From Halichondria panicea (taxonomy: Eukaryota; Porifera; Demospongiae; Suberitida; Halichondriidae), in contig NC_087379.1 in NCBI RefSeq assembly GCF_963675165.1, positions 186,001-250,000 of the forward strand: a stretch of 64,000 bases of DNA, given 5' to 3'. Both the position numbers and the translations under genes were made by a program. Of the stretch, positions 1 to 9,252 are shown in pieces. Position 1 is the stretch's first letter. Every line of letters begins with the position of its first letter. A model generated the notes under the pieces. The model ran no database searches. It was not told the DNA's origin and saw only the letters and a list, made by a program, of their open reading frames with translations.

Positions 1-480
1 ATACCCAGATATAGGAATCACATGAGCCTAAACACAATCGTCATGGTATTAAATTAGCTGCAAAGAAAGAACATCTTCAAAATGGAGAGAAAGATTCTAA
101 CGTTGTCACGTGGGTTACATTTTGCTCAAACAATCTTTGGGCATGCAATCAACGATTTTCTGATATAAAAATTACATTTCAAATGTTGCCATGAAAGTTC
201 AAATTATTTTGAGCTACAATTGGACACAACCTTAACCATGGATAATAGCAGATGGTCCAAGGCCTAAAAATTACACCAATTGGATTGGATTGAATTAAGC
301 ACATCATTTGAAAGTCTCTATAAACGACGAATATAAATTTTGACATTGGATCAACGGTACTATATAAAGTTTATGGCTGTTTAAAATAATGTGTTTAACT
401 ACCCCTCCCCTCAAGAAGAGTATGTTAGATCTTTAATGGTTACTAAAGCACACTAACTACAAACAAAAGGATTATATGTA
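1..480. repeat. Unit-boundary flank, first copy
   Basis: No gene is visible. The stretch is closely repeated at about 61979-62390, which marks the super-period of the array. It contains the dispersed motif ending in GATCAACGGTACTA. The TTAA at 394-397, within GTGTTTAACTACCCC, is the empty site of the transposon present at 62391-63291 in the other copy. Confidence 0.7.
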
Positions 481-730
481 CTAGCCTCGTTCACCGGCCT
501 ACCCTGGGATCCAGGCTATAATTATATGTACATGACATAATTATGTACAGTACATGACCTTGCAGTATTGACCCTAAACACACACCTGGGTACATACTGT
601 CAAGGAGGTCATGATGAACACGCACTAACCTGAGGAGATAGGTTCTCCCTGGAGAGTACGGAGGGCAGGTACTGGTTGGAGGAGGCCGTGAGAACAGCTG
701 CACCAGACACACCTCCCAGTCTCACACACA

Positions 731-1223
731 CTAGAGCTGCACAACAGACACACCAGGATGGAGCACGCCCAGTTTCCTGATCACCTTCCCACGTAAACAC
801 ACCTCTGCACAACGGCCCAGGAAATAGGTACAGTCTGTGGAGTGTGTGTGCAGGGGAGGGGGCGGTAAACACAAGCAATGCAGAAGTGTGGGTAGTGAGC
901 AAGTGTAGTTGTAGGAATTAATTTTCTGACAAAATAATCTTCCCAACACATACACTTCAAAAAACCTCAAGGCCATTTATTCCCAACAAACTGGACTGAA
1001 TGCATATACAGTAGTTCCTTCACAAGTCCCTAACACACATACACAGCTGTGCTTATGCAACCCTCACCTTCAGCTGCCTTGAGGAAGTATCCACTGCCAT
1101 CTTTGGTGAAGGACACCTCCAGCAGCTACATGACACGGTCCAGTAGTCCATGGATCACTTCAAACCCGGGGGTACGACTATAATACACTGCACACAACCG
1201 ACGATGGTTTCGTGTTCCCACAT
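731..1223 (-). pseudogene. FARSB: FARSB-like 3' exons, unit 1 (phenylalanine--tRNA ligase beta)
   Basis: Two exons of the beta subunit of cytosolic phenylalanyl-tRNA synthetase, which charges tRNA-Phe as an alpha2-beta2 enzyme. The first (1068-1223) reads RNHRRLCAVYYSRTPGFEV, IHGLLDRVM, stop, LLEVSFTKDGSGYFLKAAEG. The second (731-834) reads GRCAEVCLRGKVI then KLGVLHPGVSVVQL and a stop. Both match the C-terminal catalytic-like region of animal FARSB. Acceptor (TGTAG/ATGTGG) and donor (CTGAAG/GTGAGG) are intact. A TAG at 1126-1128 replaces the glutamine of the conserved MQLLDV-type motif, and the last dozen or so residues of the family are missing. No upstream FARSB exons exist in this unit, so a functional product is not expected. 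Confidence 0.85.
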
Positions 1224-1229
1224 CTACAG

Positions 1230-1800
1230 CATAGGACACACAAATTAGTGAGCTTTGGCACTGCGAGCAATTAGCGGTTTTAAGACACTTTAATTGTATA
1301 CAATAGTGCTTTCTCAGAGCTACAGAATGCGTCTTTGAGTTTGTTAAATAGGACGTTCCTAACACAACTTATGGCCTCTAAAAGATAGCTCTAAAAACAA
1401 ACCTGATTTTTCAATAGCCATTACTTTAATACCGTTGATCCAATGTCAAAAATGTTATGATTTTCTGAAAGCTTAGAAAGAGACCTTTCAAATTATGTGT
1501 TTCGATCCGAAATTTTGTTGGGGCAATTTGTCATTTTCCACCTTGGACCATGGGCTATTATTCATGGTATGGCCAAATTGGGAAATACTGTTATCTCTCA
1601 AATATAAACTTTGATGACAAGTCTCTTTCTAAGCTTTCAGAAAATCAGAAAATCATTGAAATTGTATCCACGGAATTCAAGTTATGGCAGCTAAAAGATA
1701 GCTCTGAAAACAGGCCTGATTCTGAAAAAACACTCACGCCTTCCCCTAGAAAACAGAAGATTAATTAATGTCAGCACTTCCGTCTCTCAAAAACTGCTTA
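1230..1800. repeat. Inverted dispersed repeat between FARSB and ABCF3 pieces
   Basis: No gene is seen. A core reading CTTTCTAAGCTTTCAGAAAA occurs in opposite orientations near 1455-1500 and 1610-1660, so the segment can fold back. It is accompanied by GATCAA-type and AAGTTATGGC motifs that recur beside other exons. Diverged copies lie at 26520-26800 and 37560-37850; the latter has lost parts of both arms. Confidence 0.6.
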
Positions 1801-1801
1801 C

Positions 1802-2438
1802 CTTGCAAACAGTGTCCTGGCCTGATAAAATCTCATTCTTCTGTGGAGTGAACCCCAGACCAGCCAGAATACAGCCAGCTCTGTGAGTGAGTGAGCACAG
1901 TGTGTAAGATGGTACTTGATCTACTGGGTACAGTTACCTTGCTGGTGCTTTGTCAGCGTCTATCTCCTGTAGTGGAAGGTATACCTCAGCCAGCTCATCA
2001 GAAGCGCTACACATACAGAGGGAGGGGCAGATGAAAGGTCAATAAAGTACTAAAAATATACACACAAATCATAATCATACGAATGCTCACTAGCAGTCAA
2101 ACACACAGTACACTACACACTAGGATACCTATACACTGGTAACCCTAATTATAGCTGGATACCTATTTGGTAATAAAATTCATTATTGTAATTTTACAAC
2201 ACCTCCCCCCACCCCTAGTATACAGACCTGCCTGCTGCTGTGTTCTTGTCCCCTGAGGCCAGTAGCTCCCCCTCTCTAGCGAGCAGCTGCACTCTCTCAG
2301 TGTCACACTCGAATACACTATCCAGTGCTAGTGTGTTGTCCCCGGTGACCTCTTGCTCCACGTGTAGTACACTCACACCAGCTGGTAGACGCAGCTCACG
2401 ACACGCCATAGAGCGGAGGAGGGTGGACTTGCCAACAC
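1802..2438 (-). pseudogene. ABCF3: ABCF3-like exons, unit 1 (GCN20-type ABC ATPase fragment)
   Basis: Three exons with mutually compatible phases: 2229-2438 (Walker A GVGKSTLLRS, then LPAGVSVLHVEQEVTGDN), 1938-2006 (ASDELAEVYLPLQEIDADKA) and 1802-1880 (AGCILAGLGFT). They match the first nucleotide-binding domain of ABCF3/GCN20, a cytosolic soluble ABC protein tied to ribosomes and translational control. The last exon is damaged. After LAGLGFTP the sequence resumes out of frame at RMRFYQARTLFA, the counterpart of the RMRLALARALFA segment, so the linker and the ABC signature have been deleted. The N-terminal region, second ATPase domain and all later exons are missing, and FARSB sequence follows instead. 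It is a gene fragment, not a working ATPase. Confidence 0.85.
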
Positions 2439-2528
2439 CTGCACTTGTGTGAGGGTGTGTGGTTAGGGCAGGGGAGAGACACACGTGTATCACTACAAGT
2501 ATGCTAGCTGCATGGTTAGATATCTGAC

Positions 2529-2620
2529 ACTATGTCCGGTTTAATGTTCAACCTGTGTGTGTGTGTGTGGGTGGGTGGGTGTGTGTGGGTGGGAGTGTGT
2601 GTGGGTGGCATAATAATTAT
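2529..2620 (-). pseudogene. NUP210: Truncated NUP210 exon 2 abutting ABCF3 segment (unit 1)
   Basis: After a (CA)n tract the minus strand reads RLNIKPDIVS, the start of NUP210 exon 2, and then changes abruptly to the sequence flanking the ABCF3 piece. Full exon 2 copies at 9760-9899 and 16934-17073 continue with VKPLYLEEESGC. The same joint occurs near 28557 and 39107, so it predates the unit duplications. Confidence 0.8.
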
Positions 2621-2824
2621 ACGTGATCATTAATTATTTTTATTGCACTATAATTATATAATAATTATTGGACGCTGGAATTCACCGAGCAATATTAAGC
2701 CACGTTAAAATTGTTTTTAGGCCTAAATCTTTGCACCAAGCTTAATTAATTATTGACTGTAACTCAGGGTCACAGCTTACACCAGTATCCCCCTCCCCTA
2801 CACACACACAGTAGGTACACTAAC

Positions 2825-2994
2825 CAAGAGAAGCAACCTTGAAGGGAGCTCAGAGTGAAGTTGACCTTGACTCCAGTGCTGGAGGGGACATAGTGAAGTA
2901 AAACCACCGGTACCTTCAGCTTCCCCAGAGAGCTGGCTTCATGAAGGGAGCAGACCAGTGTGAGGACCGTGGCTGCTATCAAGGCTGCCTTCAT
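2825..2994 (-). pseudogene. NUP210: NUP210 exon 1, unit 1 (intact signal-peptide exon)
   Basis: Starts MKAALIAATVLTLVCSL, a typical signal peptide. It continues GKLKVPVVLLHYVPS and VKVNFTLSSLQGCFSW, matching the N-terminus of the pore-membrane nucleoporin gp210 (human: KLNIPKVLLPF, RVNFTLEASEGCYRW). Donor at 2824 (CTCTTG/GTTAGT) leaves the phase expected by exon 2. The start codon lies about 175 bp downstream of the kinase stop. Exon 2 is truncated in this unit, so the exon is orphaned even though its reading frame is clean. Confidence 0.85.
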
Positions 2995-3168
2995 CTTGCA
3001 TGATATCTAGTACAGTTTTCAGTGAGCATGAGTCCACATGGCTTTCTGATCTCTGACCCCATATGCAACACCCCCTCATCTTGAGCAGCCCCTCCCCCAC
3101 TTTGTTTGCAGAATAAGCTAACAAAATTTCTTTACACAAATTAATAATAACACACTCATGCACCAATG

Positions 3169-3398
3169 CTAAGACTCAGAGTCCAATTGTTTGATGTGGT
3201 GTAGCACAGTGTCCATGGAGGGTCTGTCCTGAGGGGAGTGAGAGACACAGGAGGTGATGAGTGGGTGGAGCTCCCGCCGTACACCTTCCATACTCGATAG
3301 CAGACCAAGAAATACAGCAGCTTCAGGAAATCTGACATTCATCACTTCACAAGCAAGCACTCCAAAAATGTACACATCATCTTTGTCCATGCACGAGA
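3169..3398 (-). pseudogene. Terminal exon of a protein kinase (C-lobe), unit 1
   Basis: Acceptor CCCCACAG/TCTCGTGC opens an exon reading SCMDKDDVYIFGVLACEV, ..., FPEAAVFLGLL, ..., SCVSHSPQDRPSMDTVLHHI, KQLDSES, stop. DVYxFGVLACE is kinase subdomain IX, and the RPSM segment is subdomain XI of tyrosine or tyrosine-kinase-like kinases. No upstream exon with the lysine, HRD or DFG motifs is present, so only the C-lobe tail was duplicated. This copy has I for S in subdomain IX and M/V changes seen in no other unit. The exact kinase family is not recognisable. Confidence 0.8.
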
Positions 3399-3399
3399 C

Positions 3400-4155
3400 T
3401 GTGGGGGGAGCGAAAATTGGTTCAGGAAATTGCTCACATAAACATAAATAACACAATCTACAATTAAATAGACAGTAGTGTACAACACAGGAATAGGGAC
3501 AGTACTATCCAATGAGAGGTTAATGGATTGTGAATGACACTGTACAAGCTTGATTGCGTTGTAACTATAAATGGGAAATTGCATGACCAATCTATTGAGC
3601 GAATTTCGCAATTCGTAATTGAAAAGTCGCTGTATTTTAAACCCGATAATAATTATTATAGTACCAGGAGTTCATGCACTCCTGATGTAGTACAAAATGG
3701 GACCATCATAATTATACACGTATAATAATTATTATTACAAGCCATGTACAAGACTATGTAGCTGGTACTCTACACAGGTTTAGAATTTAATATCGCATGC
3801 ATGCAGGCTGCTATTCCGTGAAAATTAAATCCGCGAAAACCTTTCAACGGTCATTCTACGAAACTTTATACCCTACCCGCTATACGGTATACAGTACACA
3901 CTGACAGTGGTGTGCCCGGAATATCTTAATTTTTCAAACCTCCATCTCATAAATGATCCTAGTAAACTATAGGCCTTATTCTGTGGGCACATCTCTGAGT
4001 ACAAGGGTCAGAGAATAACGAGCAAATTAGGTACACAAATAAATTCTAGAGAATGGATTACAAATTTCCCAGCAAACCTAGTGATGGATGACTATCGACA
4101 CACCCACTACTTAACTGTAACTGTTTCCACATTAACCCCTTTGAAACGTACGTAC
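3400..4155. other. Spacer between kinase tail and NUP210 exon 3, unit 1
   Basis: No gene is supported. Contents are an AT-rich palindrome (AATAATTATTATTA), one copy of a roughly 50-bp repeat at 3735-3785 (core TGTAGCTGGTACTCTACACA) and a MITE remnant with ATACGGTATAC near 3890. A 63-codon open frame on + (3534-3725) recurs in most units, but only because the spacer itself is duplicated. Confidence 0.6.
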
Positions 4156-4286
4156 CTTCCTCGTAAAAAGCCTGCACACTGAAACGTTCGGCTCCTCCCC
4201 CAACAGCAGCTCCCTCGTACGAGTTGTGATCTCAATACGCTCAATTGAGGCTACAAATACGTCACAACGCAGTGTCTGCCCCGTGG
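4156..4286 (-). pseudogene. NUP210: NUP210 exon 3, unit 1
   Basis: Acceptor CACAG/CCACGG and donor GAGGAAG/GTACGT bound 131 nt. Joined in phase to exon 2, the junction reads ITTGQTLRCD, followed by VFVASIERIEITTRTRELLL. This matches gp210 (human ITTGQVLRCDAIV, STTRELYLED). The frame is open, but the exon lies after exons D and F in transcription order, so normal gp210 splicing is impossible. A (CA)n tract abuts the acceptor. Confidence 0.85.
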
Positions 4287-4411
4287 CTGTGTGTGTGTGT
4301 GTGGGGGGGTGGGTGTGTGTGTGTGTGTGTGTGTGTGGGGGGGTGTGTGTGTGTGTGTGTGGGGGGGTGTGTGTGTGTGTGTGTGGGGGGGTGTGTGTGT
4401 GTGTGGGTGTG
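4287..4411. repeat. (TG)n microsatellite with G runs at exon 3 acceptor
   Basis: Alternating TG tracts are broken by G5-G7 runs. On the transcribed strand this is (CA)n ending exactly at the exon 3 acceptor. Length varies among units (11637-11700, 19624-19724, 30464-30600, 40964-41030, 54764-54838). Open frames inside it are low-complexity artefacts. Confidence 0.95.
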
Positions 4412-5283
4412 ATAAAGTTATGGCCGTTCAACAACCCCATCAGTTTAATCAATGGTTCGAGGACTGCATGTTTACGTTGCCAAAACTTGAATTCAGTGGA
4501 TCATAATTATTTCAACAATTTTCTGATTTTGTGTAAGCTTAGAAAGAGACCTCAAAGTTCATTACTTCCGAAAAACAACAAATTCTGGCCACAACAAAAT
4601 TTTAGATCTAAAAACATAATTTGAAAGGTCTCTTTCTAAGCTTTCAGAAAAAAATATCGTGAGAGTTTTGACATTTGATCAACGGAACTAAAGTTATGGC
4701 TATTGAAAGATGTTCAACTATCCCTCCCCTGCATGCTAACTCATCAATTTCGGCCATTTATTGCTAAACAGGAGATTAGAATGGAGTGTGCGTGGGAGTT
4801 GGATAATCCTCTTTATGAGCTCCTAGCAATAAATATTGCATAATGTACGGTACCTCCGTTTTATCAAAGTGAGTCGTGTTTTTGGTATCCATGGCTACTA
4901 CTAGGGACTTCCCCTTGGTCCCAGTGGTGAGCAATCCCCTCCACCTCACAAGACCATTCAGTCACCTGATATAAAAAATGTATTACAATCGGAATTATAC
5001 AAGTGTCTACTACACTTTTCTTTGATGCAAATGTTCGTATAAACTGTTCTTACGTGCACTTTGTATTCTAAATATTGGTACAGCTCAGGATAGTGACGTT
5101 GAACCTATAGCGGTAGAGCAGTTTTCATTTTTGTATGATGCTCTACAATACGAAAAATACAAACATTTCTACCTCACGTAAATTACTCGCTATACGGTAA
5201 TTATTATTACAAGCCATGTACAAGCCTATGTAGCTGGTACCCTACACAGGTTTAGCTCTCAACAAGCTAGCTAGCACACTCAC
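4412..5283 (-). pseudogene. NUP210: NUP210 exon F fragment and spacer, unit 1
   Basis: At about 4855-4977 the minus strand reads GLLTTGTKGKSLVVAMDTKN, THFDKTE, then a GTACCG donor. This matches gp210 KGVMTTGSDTGFSVIQAHD, NPLHFGEMKV. The 5' part of the exon is out of frame with exon D and meets a stop, so it is broken. The remainder holds inverted CTTTCTAAGC repeats (4525-4660) and a second copy of the roughly 50-bp spacer repeat (5204-5255). Confidence 0.7.
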
Positions 5284-5356
5284 ATTCAATTGGTGCTGGT
5301 ATTTGAACTCTGTTTGGGGGTCCCAGAGAATGACAAGGTTTTTGGGGGTCACTTGC
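5284..5356 (-). pseudogene. NUP210: NUP210 exon D, 5' half replaced by (TG)n, unit 1
   Basis: The 3' half reads VTPKNLVILWDPQTEFKYQ, HQLN, with donor CAATTGAAT/GTGAGT, matching gp210 LYPSILTFPWQPKTGAYQY. Intact copies begin HPDTGEVHDLPTLITKHQVV. Here that half is lost and the exon runs straight into a long (TG)n array (5357-5443). Confidence 0.8.
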
Positions 5357-5361
5357 ATTGT

Positions 5362-5428
<67 letters not shown>

Positions 5429-5443
5429 TGTGTGTGTGTGTGC
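5357..5443. repeat. (TG)n microsatellite replacing part of exon D
   Basis: Nearly pure TG repeat. It joins exon D directly to sequence (TTTCAATAGTTTTATGG) that in complete units lies several hundred bases away beyond another (TG)n (for example 20911-20962). Loss of DNA between two TG tracts is the simplest explanation. Confidence 0.9.
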
Positions 5444-5670
5444 ATTTTGTATGTATGCAATTTCAATAGTTTTATGGTTTTATGAAAGCTAAGAAGAAGC
5501 TCTATAAAATGGCGCAATCAACCCCCACATTTTGAATGCTACAAAATTAGAAAAAGACCAGGACTGTAGTCCATGGTATTGAACTGAAATTGGGCCAACT
5601 ATTTATTAATCATGCCTTGGTGCGCATGCGCAAGCGAGGTTACGGTAGTGTGTTTGTGTGTATGTGTGCA

Positions 5671-5885
5671 GAGGAGGTCCGACAACCGTACGCCTAACAT
5701 TAATATTTGCTGAATCAGCATTAACTTGCCTTTAGAGGTACGTGTTGCACTCTTCTTAGACTTAGTCCTCTGTCTTGTATAGTTTTAGTAACAGGAGCTC
5801 TAACTCTCTCAATGCAGCATCGATCTGTAAAAGCAAATGCTGGTGCAGCAAAAATGTGCTAGGCGCACGGTTGTGGGACCTCCTC
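5671..5885. mobile_element. MITE with GAGGAGGTCC terminal inverted repeats, copy 1
   Basis: The left end GAGGAGGTCCGACAACCGTA and the right end, whose reverse complement is GAGGAGGTCCCACAACCGTG, form inverted repeats of about 26 bp around an AT-rich core with no ORF. The same element lies at 12962-13175. Superfamily is not assigned. Confidence 0.7.
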
Positions 5886-5899
5886 TGGGGTCACCTATA

Positions 5900-6590
5900 G
5901 CTGCCACTATATTATGTCTCATACCTATGGGTCACCAAGTAATGCCATTAGCATAATAATTATTATATGGGTCAAGGGTATATGCACTGCTATTGCTAAT
6001 TTGCCAATTTCGGCCGAATACCGTGACAAAGGTCTAACAGGTGATCGAGGACCATACAGTACAAATGGGCAATATCAGGAGTACGTACATGAAGGGGACT
6101 ATACAGCCCATACAAACGTGTTGTTGTCTGACTCTGTCATACATGTGTGTAATGTGCCCACATCTCAAGTGGCTGCACTCAAACACTGTGGTTAACTACA
6201 TGTACGGTGCAAGCACATTGGTAGAATTTCTGATTGTAGCCTGCCTGCCTTAGCCATGCACACATGGTTATGCCAAACCAAACAGTTTACATTACTATAA
6301 GTTTTGTCTCCTGGTTTTGTGACAGAGAGACAGCAAGGAATGCATATGGTGTGTATAGTAGTTGCTTACTCCCCTTCATGTACTCCTGGCAATATACATA
6401 CTGTACAATGTACGGTACCTCTGTTTCATCAACTGAGCCGTATTGTTGGTATCCACGGCTACCATTTTAGTCTTAGTGAGTTGGATACGCCCCATATTTT
6501 AGTAATAGCGGAATATCTTGGCAACTTCGATTCTACAAAATGTGAATTAAACAAAGACAGAACCTAATTCATCTACCTATTAGTAATAAT
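5900..6590 (-). pseudogene. NUP210: Diverged NUP210 exon F fragment (older copy 1)
   Basis: At about 6418-6472 the minus strand reads TKMVAVDTNNTAQLMKQ and then a GTACCG donor. This is a diverged version of exon F (SLVVAMDTKNTTHFDKTE). Upstream in the same orientation, 6880-6940 retains the exon D donor and intron but not the exon body. The pair therefore derives from an older duplication of the D-F region. Nothing else is recognised here. A second copy lies at about 13678-13737. Confidence 0.55.
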
Positions 6591-6599
6591 ATTATTGGC

Positions 6600-6825
6600 G
6601 CAAGTTGGGTCGTTGCGCAAGTTGGGTCGTTGCCCAATTTCCGAAACGGAAACCAGGCGACGACCCAACTTGATTATGTACTTCCAAGAGTATAATGCAT
6701 TCAAAACTTAGGGAAATTACTCACTGAAATGCAAAAAAATGAAGAAAAGTCTTCAGAAGGGAATCGAATCCACGCCTTATCTTATCATGTGATCTACTAA
6801 GCCACCACCCTAACCACTAAGCCAC
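6600..6825 (-). mobile_element. tRNA-derived SINE with terminal hairpin, copy 1
   Basis: Reading the minus strand from 6825: GTGGCTTAGTGG is a perfect A-box (TRGYNNANNNG). About 50 bases on, GATTCGATTCC (6760-6771) is a B-box, spaced as in tRNA genes. The body ends in an inverted repeat with arms AAGTTGGGTCGT and ACGACCCAACTT and an inner TTTCCGAAACGGAAA stem. In this copy the 16 bases around CAAGTTGGGTCGTT are tandemly doubled; the copy at 13864-14075 has one. It is likely mobilised by a partner LINE (inference). Confidence 0.7.
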
Positions 6826-6944
6826 ATCTATCTTATATATTTGTATTACAAGCAGAATACAACCCATTTACAAGCCCAGCTCGTACCCTACACAGGTTTG
6901 ACAAACTCTCAACAGCTAGCTAGCACACTCACATTCAATAGAAT

Positions 6945-7815
6945 AGTCCTATATTCGTGTAACAGCCTGGAATTTTGATTGTTTTTCAAACGCCCACTAA
7001 CTACTTCTGATATAGCTTCCGCAGTAAAATTATGCTGAGCTGGTACACCCTTTTACATTGAAGTCATCGTAAAATCAATGCGTTTTTGCAGCGTCTGCAT
7101 TCTGCAATAAATTATAAGCGCTACTTATTCCAAAGCAAGGAAGCTTGTGAAGTATTGGCTACACACAATGTTAAAATCCACGATCTTACAAAACTACAAA
7201 ACAATTTCTAAATACGTCGCACATCCACGATTTATTACTTTAGGCCACAAAACTCTACGCAATGAATTAGTGGTAGCACGAATCAACCACACAGATGAGC
7301 AAATTATAGATATTATTCTTATTCTAGGTAATGAAGAAGCTTGTCAACCACACACGACTGCTGCAGGTATGATGCCTAACCTCGTCAATACTAAAACAAC
7401 AATCCAAACATGCAAGCATCCGAGATGTGTAACCTGCAAGCACTACAACGCGGGTAATTCAAGCACATCGACAGGTCGCCAATACACCATTAGAAACTCA
7501 TTCACCTGTAACTCTAACAACATTATCTATACCTAATAACCTGCACTAAAATTAATGTAAGAAGCAATACGGAGGATATACCCAGACAACACTCAAGGAC
7601 ACAATAAACCAACACCAAACAAATATTAAGAATAACAAAACAATCTACGTTTGCGTATATTTCGACCACAAAGCCTCGAACTTATCAGTACAAGCAATAG
7701 ACACAGCAACTACTTTACAAGATAATTAGAAGACTTTTGGATTCACAATTTAGAGACTTATGTCCCAAAAGGACTCAATGTTAGCTTGCGTGATTTGTAA
7801 CTATGTACTACATTG
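6945..7815 (+). mobile_element. Penelope-like retroelement 3' fragment with GIY-YIG, copy 1
   Basis: The frame from 7147 reads PRFITLGHKTLRNELVVARI, then a cysteine cluster (CKHPRCVTCKHY), SFTCNSNNIIY and, after frameshifts, SNLSVQAID and FWIHNLETYVPKGLN. This is the connector plus GIY-YIG endonuclease end of Penelope-like elements. The reverse transcriptase is missing and at least two frameshifts or stops interrupt the endonuclease, so it is inactive. It sits where NUP210 exon D would continue (flank at 6880-6940). Confidence 0.75.
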
Positions 7816-7821
7816 TTACTA

Positions 7822-8023
7822 CCGTATTACTGGAATGTTTTGCGAGAATCAAATATTTGCGAACTTTGTGATGGTTGATCAATTCACAACAATAAAATCC
7901 GCAAAAAACCTAAATTATTACTAGTAAATACACACGATCTTGCCAGAACGCAATAGTTAGATTTTCTGCTGATTTGGCTCATTTGCAGGTTTTTCACCCG
8001 CAAAACATTCTATAGTAATACGG
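7822..8023. mobile_element. TA-flanked MITE, copy 1
   Basis: Terminal inverted repeats CCGTATTACTGGAATGTTTT and its imperfect complement (AAAACATTCTATAGTAATAC then GG) are flanked by TA on each side (7820-7821, 8024-8025). This is the layout of non-autonomous Tc1/mariner elements. Copies lie at 15074-15275 and 51308-51509 at the same place beside the Penelope 3' end. Confidence 0.7.
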
Positions 8024-8079
8024 TAATACTGATCACTGGAACCTGATAACAGTGTAGATACTGCTTACTAGCATTCCAA

Positions 8080-8112
<33 letters not shown>

Positions 8113-8199
8113 CACACACACAAGTAATTATATAATGACAGCACCGCAGGTGCTGATACCTCGGTGGAGGTGCCAAAGCTATAATTATTATAACATAAT

Positions 8200-9247
8200 T
8201 ATGCCTCGGTGCGCATACGCAAGCGAGGTATACGGTAGTGTGTTTGTGTGTTTGTGTGTGTGTCTGTGTGTGTGTGTAGACTGCTACAGCTGCTCAAGGA
8301 TGAATCAAGTGCAAGTAAGAGTTTCTATAGGCTTCTAGTCATGTCTACTTGGATTTTAATTCGTGGATTTGCAAAATAATGCTTCGTTCTCGAGTTATGC
8401 CTAGTTTTGCTTACTTGGAATGCCATTGCAGCCTTTTCAGAAGAGCACGTAGCCAAACTTGTTTACCGAGTGTTGCTACTCTACTTAGTCGTTAGCTCTG
8501 CACTAGAACGCTAGCTATTGGTAGCTGCAAGAGTGAGAAGAGAGCTGCAAGGCTCTGCTAATGCAGCCATTAATTTTAGACTTGAACTTTTGGCATCGAT
8601 CATTTTTAACAACAATCATGGTCGATCATTACCCACTCTGAGTTTTTGCATGCAGCAAAATTAAATTGTTTATCATGTGCATAAAAGCTGCTTTATGTTA
8701 TGTAGCTTTGGCATCTCCACCGAGGCATCAGCACCTGCGGTGCTTTCATTATAGCTAGCTTTTATACACACAATTGATTTATAATTATCATGACGAATAA
8801 TTTTGCTGCATGCGGGAAACTCAAATAGTGGGCAATGATCGACCATGATTGTTGTTAAAAACGATCGATGCCAAAAGTTTAAGTCTAAAATTATGGCAAG
8901 TCAGCAGGTCAGCAGAGCCTTGCAGCTCTCTTCTCACTCTTGCAGGTACCAATAGCTAGCGTTCTAGTGCAGAGCTAACTACTAAGTAGAGTAGCAACAC
9001 TCGATGAACAAATTTTGCTACGGACTCTTCTGAAAAGACTGCAATGGCATTCCAAGTAAGCAAAACTAGGCATAACTCGAGAACGAAGCTTTATTTTGCA
9101 AATCCAACCATTGCAAGCCGAGAAAACATGACTAGAAGCCTATAGAAACTCTTACTTGCACTTCATTGATCCTTGAGCAGCTGAAATAGTCTACACACAC
9201 AGACACACTACCGTATACCTCGCTTGCACATGCGCACCGAGGCATAA
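8200..9247. mobile_element. Large foldback element, copy 1
   Basis: Ends read TATGCCTCGGTGCGCAT and, inverted, ATGCGCACCGAGGCATA. Subterminal sequences (CTTCTAGTCATG, AACTCGAGAACGAAGC, TAGCTAGCGTTCTAGTGCAG) occur in both orientations, giving two arms of roughly 400 bp around a spacer with GGTGGAGATGCC. No transposase ORF. The right end stops 6 nt from the donor of the exon-like block at 9253-9359. Confidence 0.75.
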
Positions 9248-9252
9248 CAAAC

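Noticed and set aside
609-976. Open frames VSGAAVLTASSNQYLPSV and similar just 3' of FARSB
   Set aside because: They could be an extra exon ending at CTCAG/GTTAGT, but no family was recognised and the frames overlap each other. Not called beyond the FARSB exon.
3534-3725. 63-codon + frame (MTLYKLDCVVTINGKLHD-like) repeated in five units
   Set aside because: Its conservation equals that of the surrounding spacer, it lies in intron-like sequence opposite the kinase exon, and it is broken in unit 4. No domain or splice context.
4132-4624. Long open frames rich in CVCVCV or THTHTH, here and at every TG array
   Set aside because: They are translations of (TG)n/(CA)n microsatellites. Only the exon-derived ends (for example exon 3) are real coding sequence.
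6760-6825. Functional tRNA gene
   Set aside because: A- and B-boxes are present, but it is attached to a repeated SINE body and I could not fold a convincing full cloverleaf by eye.
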